This document shows positions 5,997-12,409 of a DNA stretch of 12,451 nt, piece after piece; position 1 is the stretch's first letter, and the number at the start of each line of letters is the position of its first letter. This stretch comes from an uncultured Anaerococcus sp. (GTDB taxonomy: Bacteria > Bacillota > Clostridia > Tissierellales > Peptoniphilaceae). The stretch covers positions 1-12,451 of the forward strand of contig URRX01000026.1 in the NCBI GenBank assembly GCA_900550345.1. The letters run 5' to 3'. A program made the translations under genes and the position numbers. The notes under the pieces were generated by a model, which was not told the DNA's origin, did not search any database, and was given only the letters and a program-made list of their open reading frames with translations.

Positions 5997-6270
5997 TTAA
6001 ATATTAGAGGGTCTGTAAATAATTTTGCTAGTTTTTTTCATATTTACGCACGCAAAGGTTAGTGCTGCTTTCATACTCATTTTTGCTTTTTCTATCATAT
6101 TGGTATATCTAAAGCTAATGATGGGAAGGTTGTCGAATCGTGCAGGTTTCCTGGATAAGTTTTGTATCCTAGTATCCAGCCATTTTTGTCACATGACGTT
6201 TGGATTGAGTAGGCATATACTTCTTTATACTCAAAATTAGAACTATTGATAGGATTAATAGACTTAAAAC
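5997..6270 (-). pseudogene. IS1182-type transposase remnant, internally deleted and frameshifted
   Basis: On the - strand, one frame reads EYKEVYAYSIQTS then CDKNGWILGY and the segment YPGNLHDSTTF (about 6231-6140). This is the block around the second catalytic Asp of IS1182-family transposases. A second frame, offset by two bases, then reads FRYTNMIEKAKMSMKAALTF followed by ACVNMKK (about 6105-6025) and stops at 5997-5999. That is the family's C-terminus. The 60 or so residues that normally lie between the blocks, and the whole N-terminal half, are missing. A further reading (LLFNKKDRIPRL) down to about 5911 may be the extreme tail in yet another frame. No intact inverted repeats were found. 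It is clearly non-functional. Confidence 0.7.
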
Positions 6271-6318
6271 AAAGACAGAAGTCAAATATTCATATATTAA
6301 AATTATTCACATATAAAT

Positions 6319-6346
6319 TTGACATTAGAAATACATATGCTATAAT
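6319..6346 (+). promoter_or_regulatory. Consensus promoter of the zinc-efflux operon
   Basis: TTGACA (6319-6324) and TATAAT (6341-6346) are both perfect consensus with a 16-base spacer. TGC before the -10 also makes it an extended -10. Such a strong promoter is expected to be held down by a repressor, here the ArsR-family product. Confidence 0.85.
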
Positions 6347-6370
6347 GTTCATATAAACATATAATCATAT
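6335..6370 (+). promoter_or_regulatory. ArsR/SmtB-type operator
   Basis: ATATG-N10-CATAT (6335-6354) has the arms and spacing of SmtB/CzrA-type operators and covers the -10. A second imperfect copy, ATATA-N10-CATAT, follows at 6351-6370. The repressor would release DNA on binding zinc or a similar metal. Confidence 0.55.
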
Positions 6371-6384
6371 AAACGGAGGTGATA

Positions 6385-6678
6385 ATGATAACTATCAAAG
6401 ATGAGGAAATTTTATTTGATTTAGCTGACCTATTTAAGGTTTTTGGCGATTCGACTAGGCTTAGGATTATGAATGTGCTTTTTAGTGGGCCTACTTCTGT
6501 AGGCGAAATTGCAGAAATCTTGGATATGAGCCAGTCGGCTATAAGCCACCAGCTAAAGAGGTTGAAGGATAACAATTTGGTCAGTTCCAAGAGAAGTGGC
6601 AAGTCAATATACTACGAACTTGCCGATGACCACGTCAAGACGATTTTTAAGACAGGATTAGAACATATTAAAGAATAG
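6385..6678 (+). CDS. ArsR/SmtB-family metal-sensing repressor
   Basis: This winged-helix repressor has 97 residues from ATG 6385. I prefer that start because GGAGGTGAT (6375-6383) sits correctly for it, whereas an upstream in-frame GTG at 6379 lies inside the ribosome binding site. The order is VFGDSTRLRIMNVL (19-32), then recognition helix SQSAISHQLKRL (49-60) and the wing NNLVSSKRSGKSIYYEL (63-79). There is no ELCVCD-type Cys pair in the alpha-3 helix. The last helix has D81-x-H83, ten residues, then H94-x-x-E97. This is exactly the alpha-5 ligand set of SmtB (D104, H106, H117, E120), predicting Zn(II), possibly also Co or Cd. It leads the operon with the HMA protein and the ATPase and likely represses them. 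Confidence 0.9.
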   Translation: MITIKDEEILFDLADLFKVFGDSTRLRIMNVLFSGPTSVGEIAEILDMSQSAISHQLKRLKDNNLVSSKRSGKSIYYELADDHVKTIFKTGLEHIKE

Positions 6679-6687
6679 GAGAATATA

Positions 6688-6912
6688 ATGAAAGTTAAAT
6701 ATAAAGTAGAAAGTGATGACCTATGTCCAAATTGTGCAGCAAAGATTGAAGAGGCTGTTAAGAAAATTGATGGAGTGAATGATGCTAACCTATCATTCCT
6801 AACTTTGAAACTAAAGATGGAATTAGCTGATGGTGCTAATGAAGATGCTATCTTTGATGAGGCTAACAGACTTGCTGATAAACTTGAGCCAGGGACTGTA
6901 TTAGTGAGGTAG
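6688..6912 (+). CDS. Stand-alone heavy-metal-associated (HMA) domain protein
   Basis: This 74-residue protein is a single HMA ferredoxin-like domain. The metal site is DLCPNC (11-16), with C13 and C16 as ligands. A helix (AAKIEEAVKKIDGV), strands and a second helix (EANRLADKLEPG) follow. The usual Gly-Met before the first Cys is replaced by Asp-Leu, and the preceding acidic ESDD resembles the Zn-type HMA domains of ZntA/CadA more than copper chaperones. It starts nine bases after the repressor stop, with TAGGAGA overlapping that stop, and ends three bases before the ATPase start. It probably delivers metal to the ATPase or acts as its detached N-terminal sensor domain. Confidence 0.85.
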   Translation: MKVKYKVESDDLCPNCAAKIEEAVKKIDGVNDANLSFLTLKLKMELADGANEDAIFDEANRLADKLEPGTVLVR

Positions 6913-6915
6913 GAT

Positions 6916-8763
6916 ATGTTTGAGTCTATGACAGATGCTCACAAAAAGGAGCTGAGTAAGCTTATAGCTATAGGTATTTTTACTGCTATATTAGCAGTAT
7001 TAAGGAATACTATAGGTGAAAATATATGGATTGTGGGTGGTTTTTTATTAGCCTACTTGCTATCCGCATGGAATGTTTTGATAAAAGGATTTAAGGGAAT
7101 CATCCGTGGCCAGGCCATAGATGAGAACTTCCTTTTGTCTATAGCATCAATTGCAGCCTTCATCCTAGGCCAATATATAGAAGCAATTGCTGTAATACTT
7201 TTTTATAATTTTGGTGATTTATTTGAAAATATAGCAAGCCATAAGTCCCGCCAAAACATAGAAGGACTCCTAGACTTAGTGCCTGATGTGGCCAATAAGG
7301 TAAACCCAGATGGTTCTACTACAGAAATCGACCTAGATGATGTAGAAGTAGGAGATATCCTCCTGGTTCGTGATGGTGAGAAAATTGGTGTGGATGGTGT
7401 AGTTATAGAAGGTCACGGCCTCCTTGATACATCCTCTGTCACTGGAGAATCCATGCCAGTAGAAGCCGAAGTAGGGTCTGAGATTGTATCTTCATCTCTT
7501 CTTACTGAAGGGATTATCAAAATGCGCGCCCAAAAAGAATTTGATGATTCTGTTGCAGCAAAGATTATGGAGATTATAGAAGATTCCGCAGAAAGTAAAT
7601 CTCAAAGTGAAAAAATGGTAACAAGATTTGCCAGAGTCTATACCCCAATTGTTGTAGCTATTGCGCTTATAGTAGCTATCATCCCTCCCCTATTTTTTGG
7701 AAGAGATTGGTATGACTCTATATTCTTGGCAGCTACATTTTTAGTAATATCATGCCCATGTGGCCTAGTATTATCAGTCCCACTAAGCTTTATGTCAGGC
7801 CTTGGCCTAGCTAGTGAAAATGGCATCCTTATAAAAGGAAGCCAGTATTTTGAAGGACTAAATAATGCCAAAGTCCTATTATCCGACAAAACCGGAACCC
7901 TCACTACAGGGAATTTCAAAGTAAAAGATATAGAATATTTTACTGACCATGATAGGGAAAAAATCCTCGATTATATATACAATATCGAGCTAATGAGTAC
8001 CCATCCTATCGCAAAAGGGATAGTAAAAAGTCTAGACCGTGATGAAAAACATGATTTGTTTGAAGAAGTGACCAATGAAAAGGGCCTTGGTGTAAGAGCT
8101 ACTAGCAAGGATGGCGATCTAATCAAGATAGGTTCTGCTAGATTTATTGGCTATGATGGAGAAGAAAATGACAGGGCAATCTATGTATCTATAGATGACA
8201 AGCTTGCTGCAAAAGTAATAATCGAAGATGAAATCAAAGACCAATCATTTGAAACTATAGAAGATCTTCACAACCATTTTGAAAATATAGCTGTAGTATC
8301 AGGCGATGGCAAAAATGCAGTTGAAGAAACAGCCAAAGAACTTGGCCTAGATGACTACTACGCAGAAGTCATGCCAGACCAGAAGCTAGAAATTATGAAA
8401 GGCTACCAAGATAAAGGACTTCCTACAGTCTTTGTAGGAGATGGTATCAACGACGCCCCAGTCCTTACCAATGCAGATGTTGGTATATCAATGGGAGAAA
8501 CAGCATCTGACCTTGCTATAGAATCATCCGATATACTCGTAGTTAACGGAGAATTTAGAGAGATGAGCAAGCTAATGAAAATCTCAGACCTTACCAATAG
8601 GACAGTAAGGCAAAACGTGACTTTCATAATGGCAGTCAAAATAGGAATCCTAATAGCAGGACTACTAGGATATGCAAATATGTGGCTAGCAATATTTGGA
8701 GATGTTGGAGTTACAATAATAGCAGTCCTATGGTCAATGAGGATACTAAAAAAGAAAATATAA
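6916..8763 (+). CDS. P1B-2-type Zn2+/Cd2+/Pb2+-exporting ATPase
   Basis: This 615-residue membrane pump uses ATP to export soft divalent metals. Motifs in order are the actuator TGES (176-179), the transmembrane metal site CPC (280-282) followed by SVP, DKTGT (324-328) with phosphorylated D324, HP (363-364) for nucleotide binding, and GDGIND (508-513). Helices are visible near 17-60, 75-100, 241-262, 268-295 and 569-611. K575 in the penultimate helix and D596-x-G in the last helix are the marks of Zn/Cd/Pb pumps (compare E. coli ZntA K693 and D714), not copper pumps. Unlike most ZntA/CadA proteins it has no fused N-terminal HMA domain, which is supplied by the preceding gene. GAGG (6906-6909) precedes the ATG. 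Two sampled lines have 24 G+C per 60 bases, richer than the core genes. Confidence 0.95.
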   Translation: MFESMTDAHKKELSKLIAIGIFTAILAVLRNTIGENIWIVGGFLLAYLLSAWNVLIKGFKGIIRGQAIDENFLLSIASIAAFILGQYIEAIAVILFYNFGDLFENIASHKSRQNIEGLLDLVPDVANKVNPDGSTTEIDLDDVEVGDILLVRDGEKIGVDGVVIEGHGLLDTSSVTGESMPVEAEVGSEIVSSSLLTEGIIKMRAQKEFDDSVAAKIMEIIEDSAESKSQSEKMVTRFARVYTPIVVAIALIVAIIPPLFFGRDWYDSIFLAATFLVISCPCGLVLSVPLSFMSGLGLASENGILIKGSQYFEGLNNAKVLLSDKTGTLTTGNFKVKDIEYFTDHDREKILDYIYNIELMSTHPIAKGIVKSLDRDEKHDLFEEVTNEKGLGVRATSKDGDLIKIGSARFIGYDGEENDRAIYVSIDDKLAAKVIIEDEIKDQSFETIEDLHNHFENIAVVSGDGKNAVEETAKELGLDDYYAEVMPDQKLEIMKGYQDKGLPTVFVGDGINDAPVLTNADVGISMGETASDLAIESSDILVVNGEFREMSKLMKISDLTNRTVRQNVTFIMAVKIGILIAGLLGYANMWLAIFGDVGVTIIAVLWSMRILKKKI

Positions 8764-8769
8764 ATACAT

Positions 8770-8806
8770 TCCCTAGGAAAGTCATGAACTTAACTAGGGA
8801 TTTTTT
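8770..8806 (+). terminator. Terminator of the zinc-efflux operon
   Basis: TCCCTAG (8770-8776) pairs with CTAGGGA (8794-8800). A further inner AAGT/ACTT pairing lies above a 2x2 internal loop. TTTTTT (8801-8806) follows. Confidence 0.85.
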
Positions 8807-8828
8807 ATTTGGAAAATTAGAGGAAAAA

Positions 8829-8890
8829 GTAAAACGAAGTGGACTTCCTTGAGCGGAGCAATAGCGAAGTCGAAAAGTCTAGCTTTTTAC
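8829..8890. repeat. Nested hairpin sequence rich in CGAAGT
   Basis: GTAAAA (8829-8834) pairs with TTTTAC (8885-8890) and GACTT (8842-8846) with AAGTC (8875-8879), around TTGAGCGGAGCAATAGCG. The inner part is far more GC-rich than its surroundings. The - strand reads TTCGACTTCGCT followed by CGCTCAAGGAAGT, a layout like short dispersed intergenic repeats in other genomes, and parallels the TCTCGAC...GCTCGAGA end of the element at 4755. AAAACGAAGT recurs at 9151-9160. Confidence 0.4.
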
Positions 8891-9011
8891 CTCCGTTCAT
8901 TACAATTATAACTTATTTTACTCGATTTTAATACACTTGTGACTAAATAGGGTATACGCCAAGTAAAAATCCAAAAATAAAAACTTTAATAATTAAAACC
9001 AGCCAATCATC

Positions 9012-9122
9012 ACCCATCTCGACCTAATAAATATGTCTTGATTGGCATGTTTATCCCTAAAAGTATTATGAAATCACGGAAAAATTTGCAAAGAAATGTG
9101 TTTTAGTGTGGAGAGATCTCAT
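9012..9122 (+). repeat. Second, shorter copy of the structured element
   Basis: Shared blocks in the same order as in the 365-bp element are ACCCATCTCGA (9012-9022), a TTGATT-loop hairpin (9027-9054), ATCCCTAAAA, CACGGAAAA (9075-9083), TTTTAGT (9101-9107) and GAGAGATCTCAT (9111-9122). The left terminal repeat, the partner of ACCCATCTCGA, hairpin B and the three-way stem are absent, so this is a truncated or diverged relative. The rest of 8891-9011 is AT-rich with no gene seen. Confidence 0.65.
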
Positions 9123-9185
9123 AGTAAAAATAAGTAAAAAAGTAAAAATTAAAACGAAGTAGTATCTATGAAATCTCAAACAAAA

Positions 9186-9220
9186 AAAGGTTGCAAAACT
9201 TAATTTGTTTTGCAACCTTT
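9186..9220 (-). terminator. Terminator of the DUF1659/DUF2922 operon
   Basis: AAAGGTTGCAAAAC (9186-9199) and GTTTTGCAACCTTT (9207-9220) form a perfect 14-bp stem with a seven-base loop. On the - strand it is followed by a run of T (complement of 9182-9188). Confidence 0.9.
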
Positions 9221-9224
9221 CTTT

Positions 9225-9266
9225 CTAAGCTAGATTAAAATCTTCCTAAGCTAGATTAAAATCTTC
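9225..9266. repeat. Perfect 21-bp tandem duplication over the DUF2922 stop codon
   Basis: Bases 9225-9245 are repeated exactly at 9246-9266. On the - strand each unit reads Glu-Asp-Phe-Asn-Leu-Ala-stop, so the gene's last codons and stop are copied in frame just after the real stop. The second copy is untranslated unless the first stop is read through. It looks recent because there is no divergence. Confidence 0.9.
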
Positions 9267-9467
9267 TTTTGAAATATTTTCCATATAAGCTTTATTTATA
9301 CTTGTAACCTTACCATCTTTTGTTTCTAAAAGCTTTGAGTTTAACATAGCTTCCATTTGAGCTTTTACAGTTTGGTCATCAAGATTAGCTTTTGGATGAT
9401 TTATGCTTACCATTTTGCTTTTTCCTTGATTATCTTTAAAAGATAATTTTAGTGTTTTTGTATTCAT
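9246..9467 (-). CDS. DUF2922 family small protein
   Basis: This 73-residue protein (MNTKTLKLSFKDNQGKSKMV at the N-terminus) matches the character of the DUF2922 family: short, soluble and beta-rich at the start. The family's motif is Lys-Leu-x-Phe followed by a threonine/serine-rich strand and a helix, and its function is unknown. An AAAGGAGATACT ribosome binding site precedes the ATG (GGAG complement of 9473-9476). It is the second gene of a - strand pair with a DUF1659 gene, a pairing that is common in Firmicutes. The final seven codons, including the stop, are duplicated in tandem immediately downstream. A strong terminator ends the unit. Confidence 0.75.
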   Translation of the reverse strand: MNTKTLKLSFKDNQGKSKMVSINHPKANLDDQTVKAQMEAMLNSKLLETKDGKVTSINKAYMENISKEDFNLA

Positions 9468-9485
9468 AGTATCTCCTTTCTATTT

Positions 9486-9668
9486 CTAGATTCTTTCTTC
9501 TGTGATCTTTTCAAACAATTGATTTTCAACTTCACTAAGTGAGATATAAGCTTTAGCGAAATTTGATAAATCTTCGTTTGTAAGATTTTCATCAAGATTT
9601 GAAAATGTTCTTGAATATTTTCTTGTCTTTTCACCATCATTGACTTCATATTTAATTCTTAGTTTCAT
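9486..9668 (-). CDS. DUF1659 family small protein
   Basis: This 60-residue protein starts at ATG 9668 (MKLRIKYEVNDGEKTRKYSR). That start has AAAGGAG eight bases upstream (complement of 9676-9682). The longer in-frame reading to 9707 has no such site and adds a low-complexity leader. The sequence continues with TFSNLDENLTNEDLSNFAKAY (residues 21-41), the strand-turn-helix layout of DUF1659, whose function is unknown. It is 18 bases upstream of the DUF2922 gene and surely co-transcribed with it. The two families may be related, since both have an N-terminal beta hairpin and a C-terminal helix. It is divergent from the sortase cluster, with 156 bases between the two starts. Confidence 0.7.
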   Translation of the reverse strand: MKLRIKYEVNDGEKTRKYSRTFSNLDENLTNEDLSNFAKAYISLSEVENQLFEKITEERI

Positions 9669-9824
9669 ATTATCGCTCCTTTCATATATAGATAAAGATT
9701 TATTCACAAATGTCCATAAAATTTTAAAGAAATTTCTGTATTTTTTAAAAAATCCTTTATTAATAAGCTTTTTTGGTGTAAGATTAAATCTAGTAAGAAA
9801 GAATTATAAAAATACGGTGATAAA

Positions 9825-10739
9825 ATGAAAAAGAATATTAAGAAGAAAAAATCAAAAAAATCTAATCTTTTATGGAAACTTATTTTTTTAATAGGAATTG
9901 TAATCCTACTTTATCCAATTATTTCTAGATTTTATTATAAAATCGATTCTAATAATCAAGTTGAAGTATTTAATGAAGGGAAAAGTAAACTTGAAAAAGA
10001 AGAAATTCAAAGGCGAATAGGACTTGCAAAAGCTTATAATGATTCCCTATCAGGAGGGCCTACCAACGATCCTTTTACCAAAAAAAGACGAGAAGAAGGT
10101 AGGAAAGAATATGCAAGAATGCTTGAAGTTGAAGAAATGATAGGCCACGTAGAAATTCCAAAAATAAACCAAGACCTACCGATTTATGCAGGAACTAGCG
10201 AAGATATTTTGCAAAAAGGCGTGGGACATTTGGAAGGAACTTCTCTTCCTGTTGGTGGAAATAATACTCACACAGTTCTTACAGCCCACAGGGGACTTCC
10301 AGAAAAAACTTTATTTACAAATTTGAACGAACTTGAAGTTGGAGATAAATTTTATATTCACAATATAGAAAAAACTCTAGCCTATCAAGTCGATCAAATA
10401 AAAGTAATTGAACCAAGCAATTTTGATGAATTAATGATTGCACCAGGTCATGATTATGCGACTCTTTTAACCTGTACACCTTTTATGATAAATTCTCACA
10501 GACTTTTGGTAAGAGGTCACAGGGTAGAATATGTAGAAAGTGTAGATGAAGAATTGATCAAAGAAAATAAAATGAACTGGATATTTAGAATTTTATTCTT
10601 CTTAGCTTTAATTATAATAATAATCTTATTGTGGAGAATTAGAAAATTAAGAAAAGAAAATAAAAAAACATCAAGTAAAATTGACCAAATAAAAGAAAAA
10701 TTAGACAAACTAGGTGAAGATGATGATAAAAAAGAATAA
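9825..10739 (+). CDS. Class C sortase (pilus polymerase), first of three
   Basis: Class C sortases are membrane transpeptidases that cleave LPXTG-like signals and join pilin subunits covalently. The 304 residues comprise a basic N-terminus, a first membrane helix (about 15-38), a lid with D82-P83-F84, and the catalytic barrel holding H155 (TAHRG), C217 (TLLTCTP) and R226 (SHRLLVRG). A C-terminal membrane helix (about 252-270) and a highly charged tail complete it. The lid and the second membrane segment define class C rather than A or B. The start has a modest GGTGA (9816-9820). The C-terminus overlaps the next sortase gene. No pilin gene is in the window, so substrates are unknown. It closely resembles the second sortase, suggesting tandem duplication. 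Confidence 0.93.
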   Translation: MKKNIKKKKSKKSNLLWKLIFLIGIVILLYPIISRFYYKIDSNNQVEVFNEGKSKLEKEEIQRRIGLAKAYNDSLSGGPTNDPFTKKRREEGRKEYARMLEVEEMIGHVEIPKINQDLPIYAGTSEDILQKGVGHLEGTSLPVGGNNTHTVLTAHRGLPEKTLFTNLNELEVGDKFYIHNIEKTLAYQVDQIKVIEPSNFDELMIAPGHDYATLLTCTPFMINSHRLLVRGHRVEYVESVDEELIKENKMNWIFRILFFLALIIIIILLWRIRKLRKENKKTSSKIDQIKEKLDKLGEDDDKKE

Positions 10740-11604
10740 TATCAAAAAAAATCTTCCCTTTATCCTAATATTTGTCCTAGGGTTTTTGATTTTTTCTTAT
10801 CCTTTTATAAGCCAAAAATTTTACGAAATTAAGTCTAATGATGAAATTGTAGTTTTTAATAAAGAAAAGGAAAAAATTGACAAGAAAGAATTGGAAAGAA
10901 GGATGGAGCTTGCAAGAATATATAACCAAACTCTTGATCCATCAAAACTTGTAGATCCTTACGATAAAAAAGTAAAAGATGCTAAGGCAGAATACGCAAA
11001 AATGCTAGAAGTCCATGAAATGTTGGGTCATGTAGAAATTCCAAAAATTGCAGTCGATCTTCCAATTTATGCTGGAACAAGCGATGATGTTTTGGAAAAA
11101 GGAGCAGGACATTTGGAAGGGACATCTCTTTCAATAGGTGGAAAATCAACCCACACAGTTATAACTGCCCACAGAGGTCTTCCAAACGCTCTTTTATTTA
11201 GGAATCTAAACCAAATGGTTGAAGGAGATATATTTTATATACACAACATAAAAGAAACTTTGGCATACAAAGTCGACAAAATTCAAGTTGTAGAACCATC
11301 AAATTTTGAGCCTGTTTTGGTAGTAGATAAAAAAGATTACGCAACTCTTTTAACATGTACACCTTATATGATAAATTCTCACAGACTCTTAGTTAGAGGT
11401 CATAGAATTCCATACACCCAAGCTATAGATGATGGTTCAGCCAATACACCAAGATTAAAACCAAACTTCTTCCAATTATTCTTAGTATTATTACCAATAT
11501 TATTATTTACAATAATGATGTATTTAAGAGAAAAAAGAAACGCTAAAAAAATGAGAATGGAGGTTTTTACCATTGAACAAAAAATCAGTGAAAAAGAAAA
11601 GTAA
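10723..11604 (+). CDS. Class C sortase, second of three
   Basis: Counting from ATG 10723 it has 293 residues. I prefer this start because GGTGA (10713-10717) is five bases upstream. In-frame GTG 10714 overlaps that site, and ATG 10720 is too close. The layout equals the first sortase: membrane helix about 10-30, lid D78-P79-Y80, H150 (TAHRG), C212 (TLLTCTP), R221 (SHRLLVRG) and a C-terminal membrane helix about 247-268. Long blocks are nearly identical to sortase 1 (DLPIYAGTS, GHLEGTSL, ATLLTCTP), so the two are recent paralogues. It overlaps sortase 1 by 17 bases and sortase 3 by 32, so translation is coupled. Different pilin specificities are likely but not shown. Confidence 0.92.
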   Translation: MIKKNNIKKNLPFILIFVLGFLIFSYPFISQKFYEIKSNDEIVVFNKEKEKIDKKELERRMELARIYNQTLDPSKLVDPYDKKVKDAKAEYAKMLEVHEMLGHVEIPKIAVDLPIYAGTSDDVLEKGAGHLEGTSLSIGGKSTHTVITAHRGLPNALLFRNLNQMVEGDIFYIHNIKETLAYKVDKIQVVEPSNFEPVLVVDKKDYATLLTCTPYMINSHRLLVRGHRIPYTQAIDDGSANTPRLKPNFFQLFLVLLPILLFTIMMYLREKRNAKKMRMEVFTIEQKISEKEK

Positions 11605-12409
11605 AATTATAGGTTATATCCTAATATTATTAGGATTAATGACCCTTGCCCTTCCATTTTCAAGAAGAATATACTCAAACATAGAAAATAAGAGCAAAAT
11701 AGAAAAAGTAATAAAGGCTCAAAGAGAAGATAAAAAATTTGATCAAGTAGAAAAAAAGGCCCAAGAATATAATGAAATAGTAAAAAATTCTGACATATCA
11801 ATGGTAGATCCTTTTACAAGCAAAAATCTGGGATCAGTAAATATCCTAGAAAATCAAGATGATATATTTGGATATATTCAAATACCAAAAATAAATGTAA
11901 ACTTACCTATTTATTTAGATGCAAGCTACGATCATATGCTAAAAGGAGTAGGTCAAGTTTCAGGTACATCAATACCAATCGGAGGAAAGTCCACCAGAAG
12001 TGTCCTAGCAGGACATAGAGGCTGGTGGGGAGCTATATTTTTACTATATGCAGATGAATTAGTAGAAGGCGATATGTTTTATATTAAAAGAGGAGATAAA
12101 ACATTGACCTATCAAGTTTACTCCAAAGAAGTGATAAGCCCTTATGATTGGGAAAAATTAAAAGTAATAGAAGGAGAAGATATAGTAACACTTCTAACCT
12201 GTACACCATATCCAACCTTCACTCACAGACTTTTAATAAATGCAAAAAGAGTAGAAGACAAAAATGAAATTCCAAAAGATAAGATTGAAAAAACTCAAAT
12301 AAGCAAAAAAGTAAAAATAACAAACTATGCCTATATAGGATTTTTGATAATTGACTTACTATTAATTGTATTTATAATAAGAAAATTAGTAAAAATAATA
12401 ATAAAATAA
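11573..12409 (+). CDS. Class C sortase, third of three, divergent
   Basis: This 278-residue sortase starts at TTG 11573, supported by GGAGG (11559-11563) nine bases upstream and by the basic MNKKSVKKKSK leader. No ATG is suitably placed. Membrane helices lie at about 12-29 and 252-270. The lid is D79-P80-F81. Catalytic residues are H148 (AGHRG instead of TAHRG), C210 (TLLTCTP) and R219 (THRLL). The loop after the His is GWWGAIFLLYADEL, quite unlike GLPxxLLFxNLN of the first two, and the last barrel strand reads INAKRVE instead of VRGHRV. It is therefore an older paralogue with probably different substrate choice. The gene overlaps the second sortase by 32 bases. Confidence 0.9.
   Translation: MNKKSVKKKSKIIGYILILLGLMTLALPFSRRIYSNIENKSKIEKVIKAQREDKKFDQVEKKAQEYNEIVKNSDISMVDPFTSKNLGSVNILENQDDIFGYIQIPKINVNLPIYLDASYDHMLKGVGQVSGTSIPIGGKSTRSVLAGHRGWWGAIFLLYADELVEGDMFYIKRGDKTLTYQVYSKEVISPYDWEKLKVIEGEDIVTLLTCTPYPTFTHRLLINAKRVEDKNEIPKDKIEKTQISKKVKITNYAYIGFLIIDLLLIVFIIRKLVKIIIK

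Noticed and set aside
6025..6240. 71-residue + strand ORF
   Set aside because: It lies antisense to the transposase remnant, whose - strand reading gives clear family blocks. The + reading is a shadow.
6303..6602. 99-residue - strand ORF
   Set aside because: It is antisense to the ArsR-family gene and its promoter and shows no family features.
7638..8639. Two - strand ORFs of 93 and 78 residues
   Set aside because: Both are antisense to conserved ATPase motifs (CPC, DKTGT, GDGIND) and are shadows.
8830..9160. TAAAACGAAGT at 8830-8840 and 9150-9160 as a target-site duplication
   Set aside because: The right copy lies 29 bases beyond the element's terminal repeat, so it does not abut an element end.
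9464..9649. 61-residue - strand ORF
   Set aside because: It overlaps the DUF1659 gene in another frame and lacks a placed ribosome binding site.
9640..9828. 62-residue hydrophobic + strand ORF before the sortases
   Set aside because: It runs antisense over the DUF1659 start and its ribosome binding site. Its own start has no ribosome binding site, so it is most likely chance.
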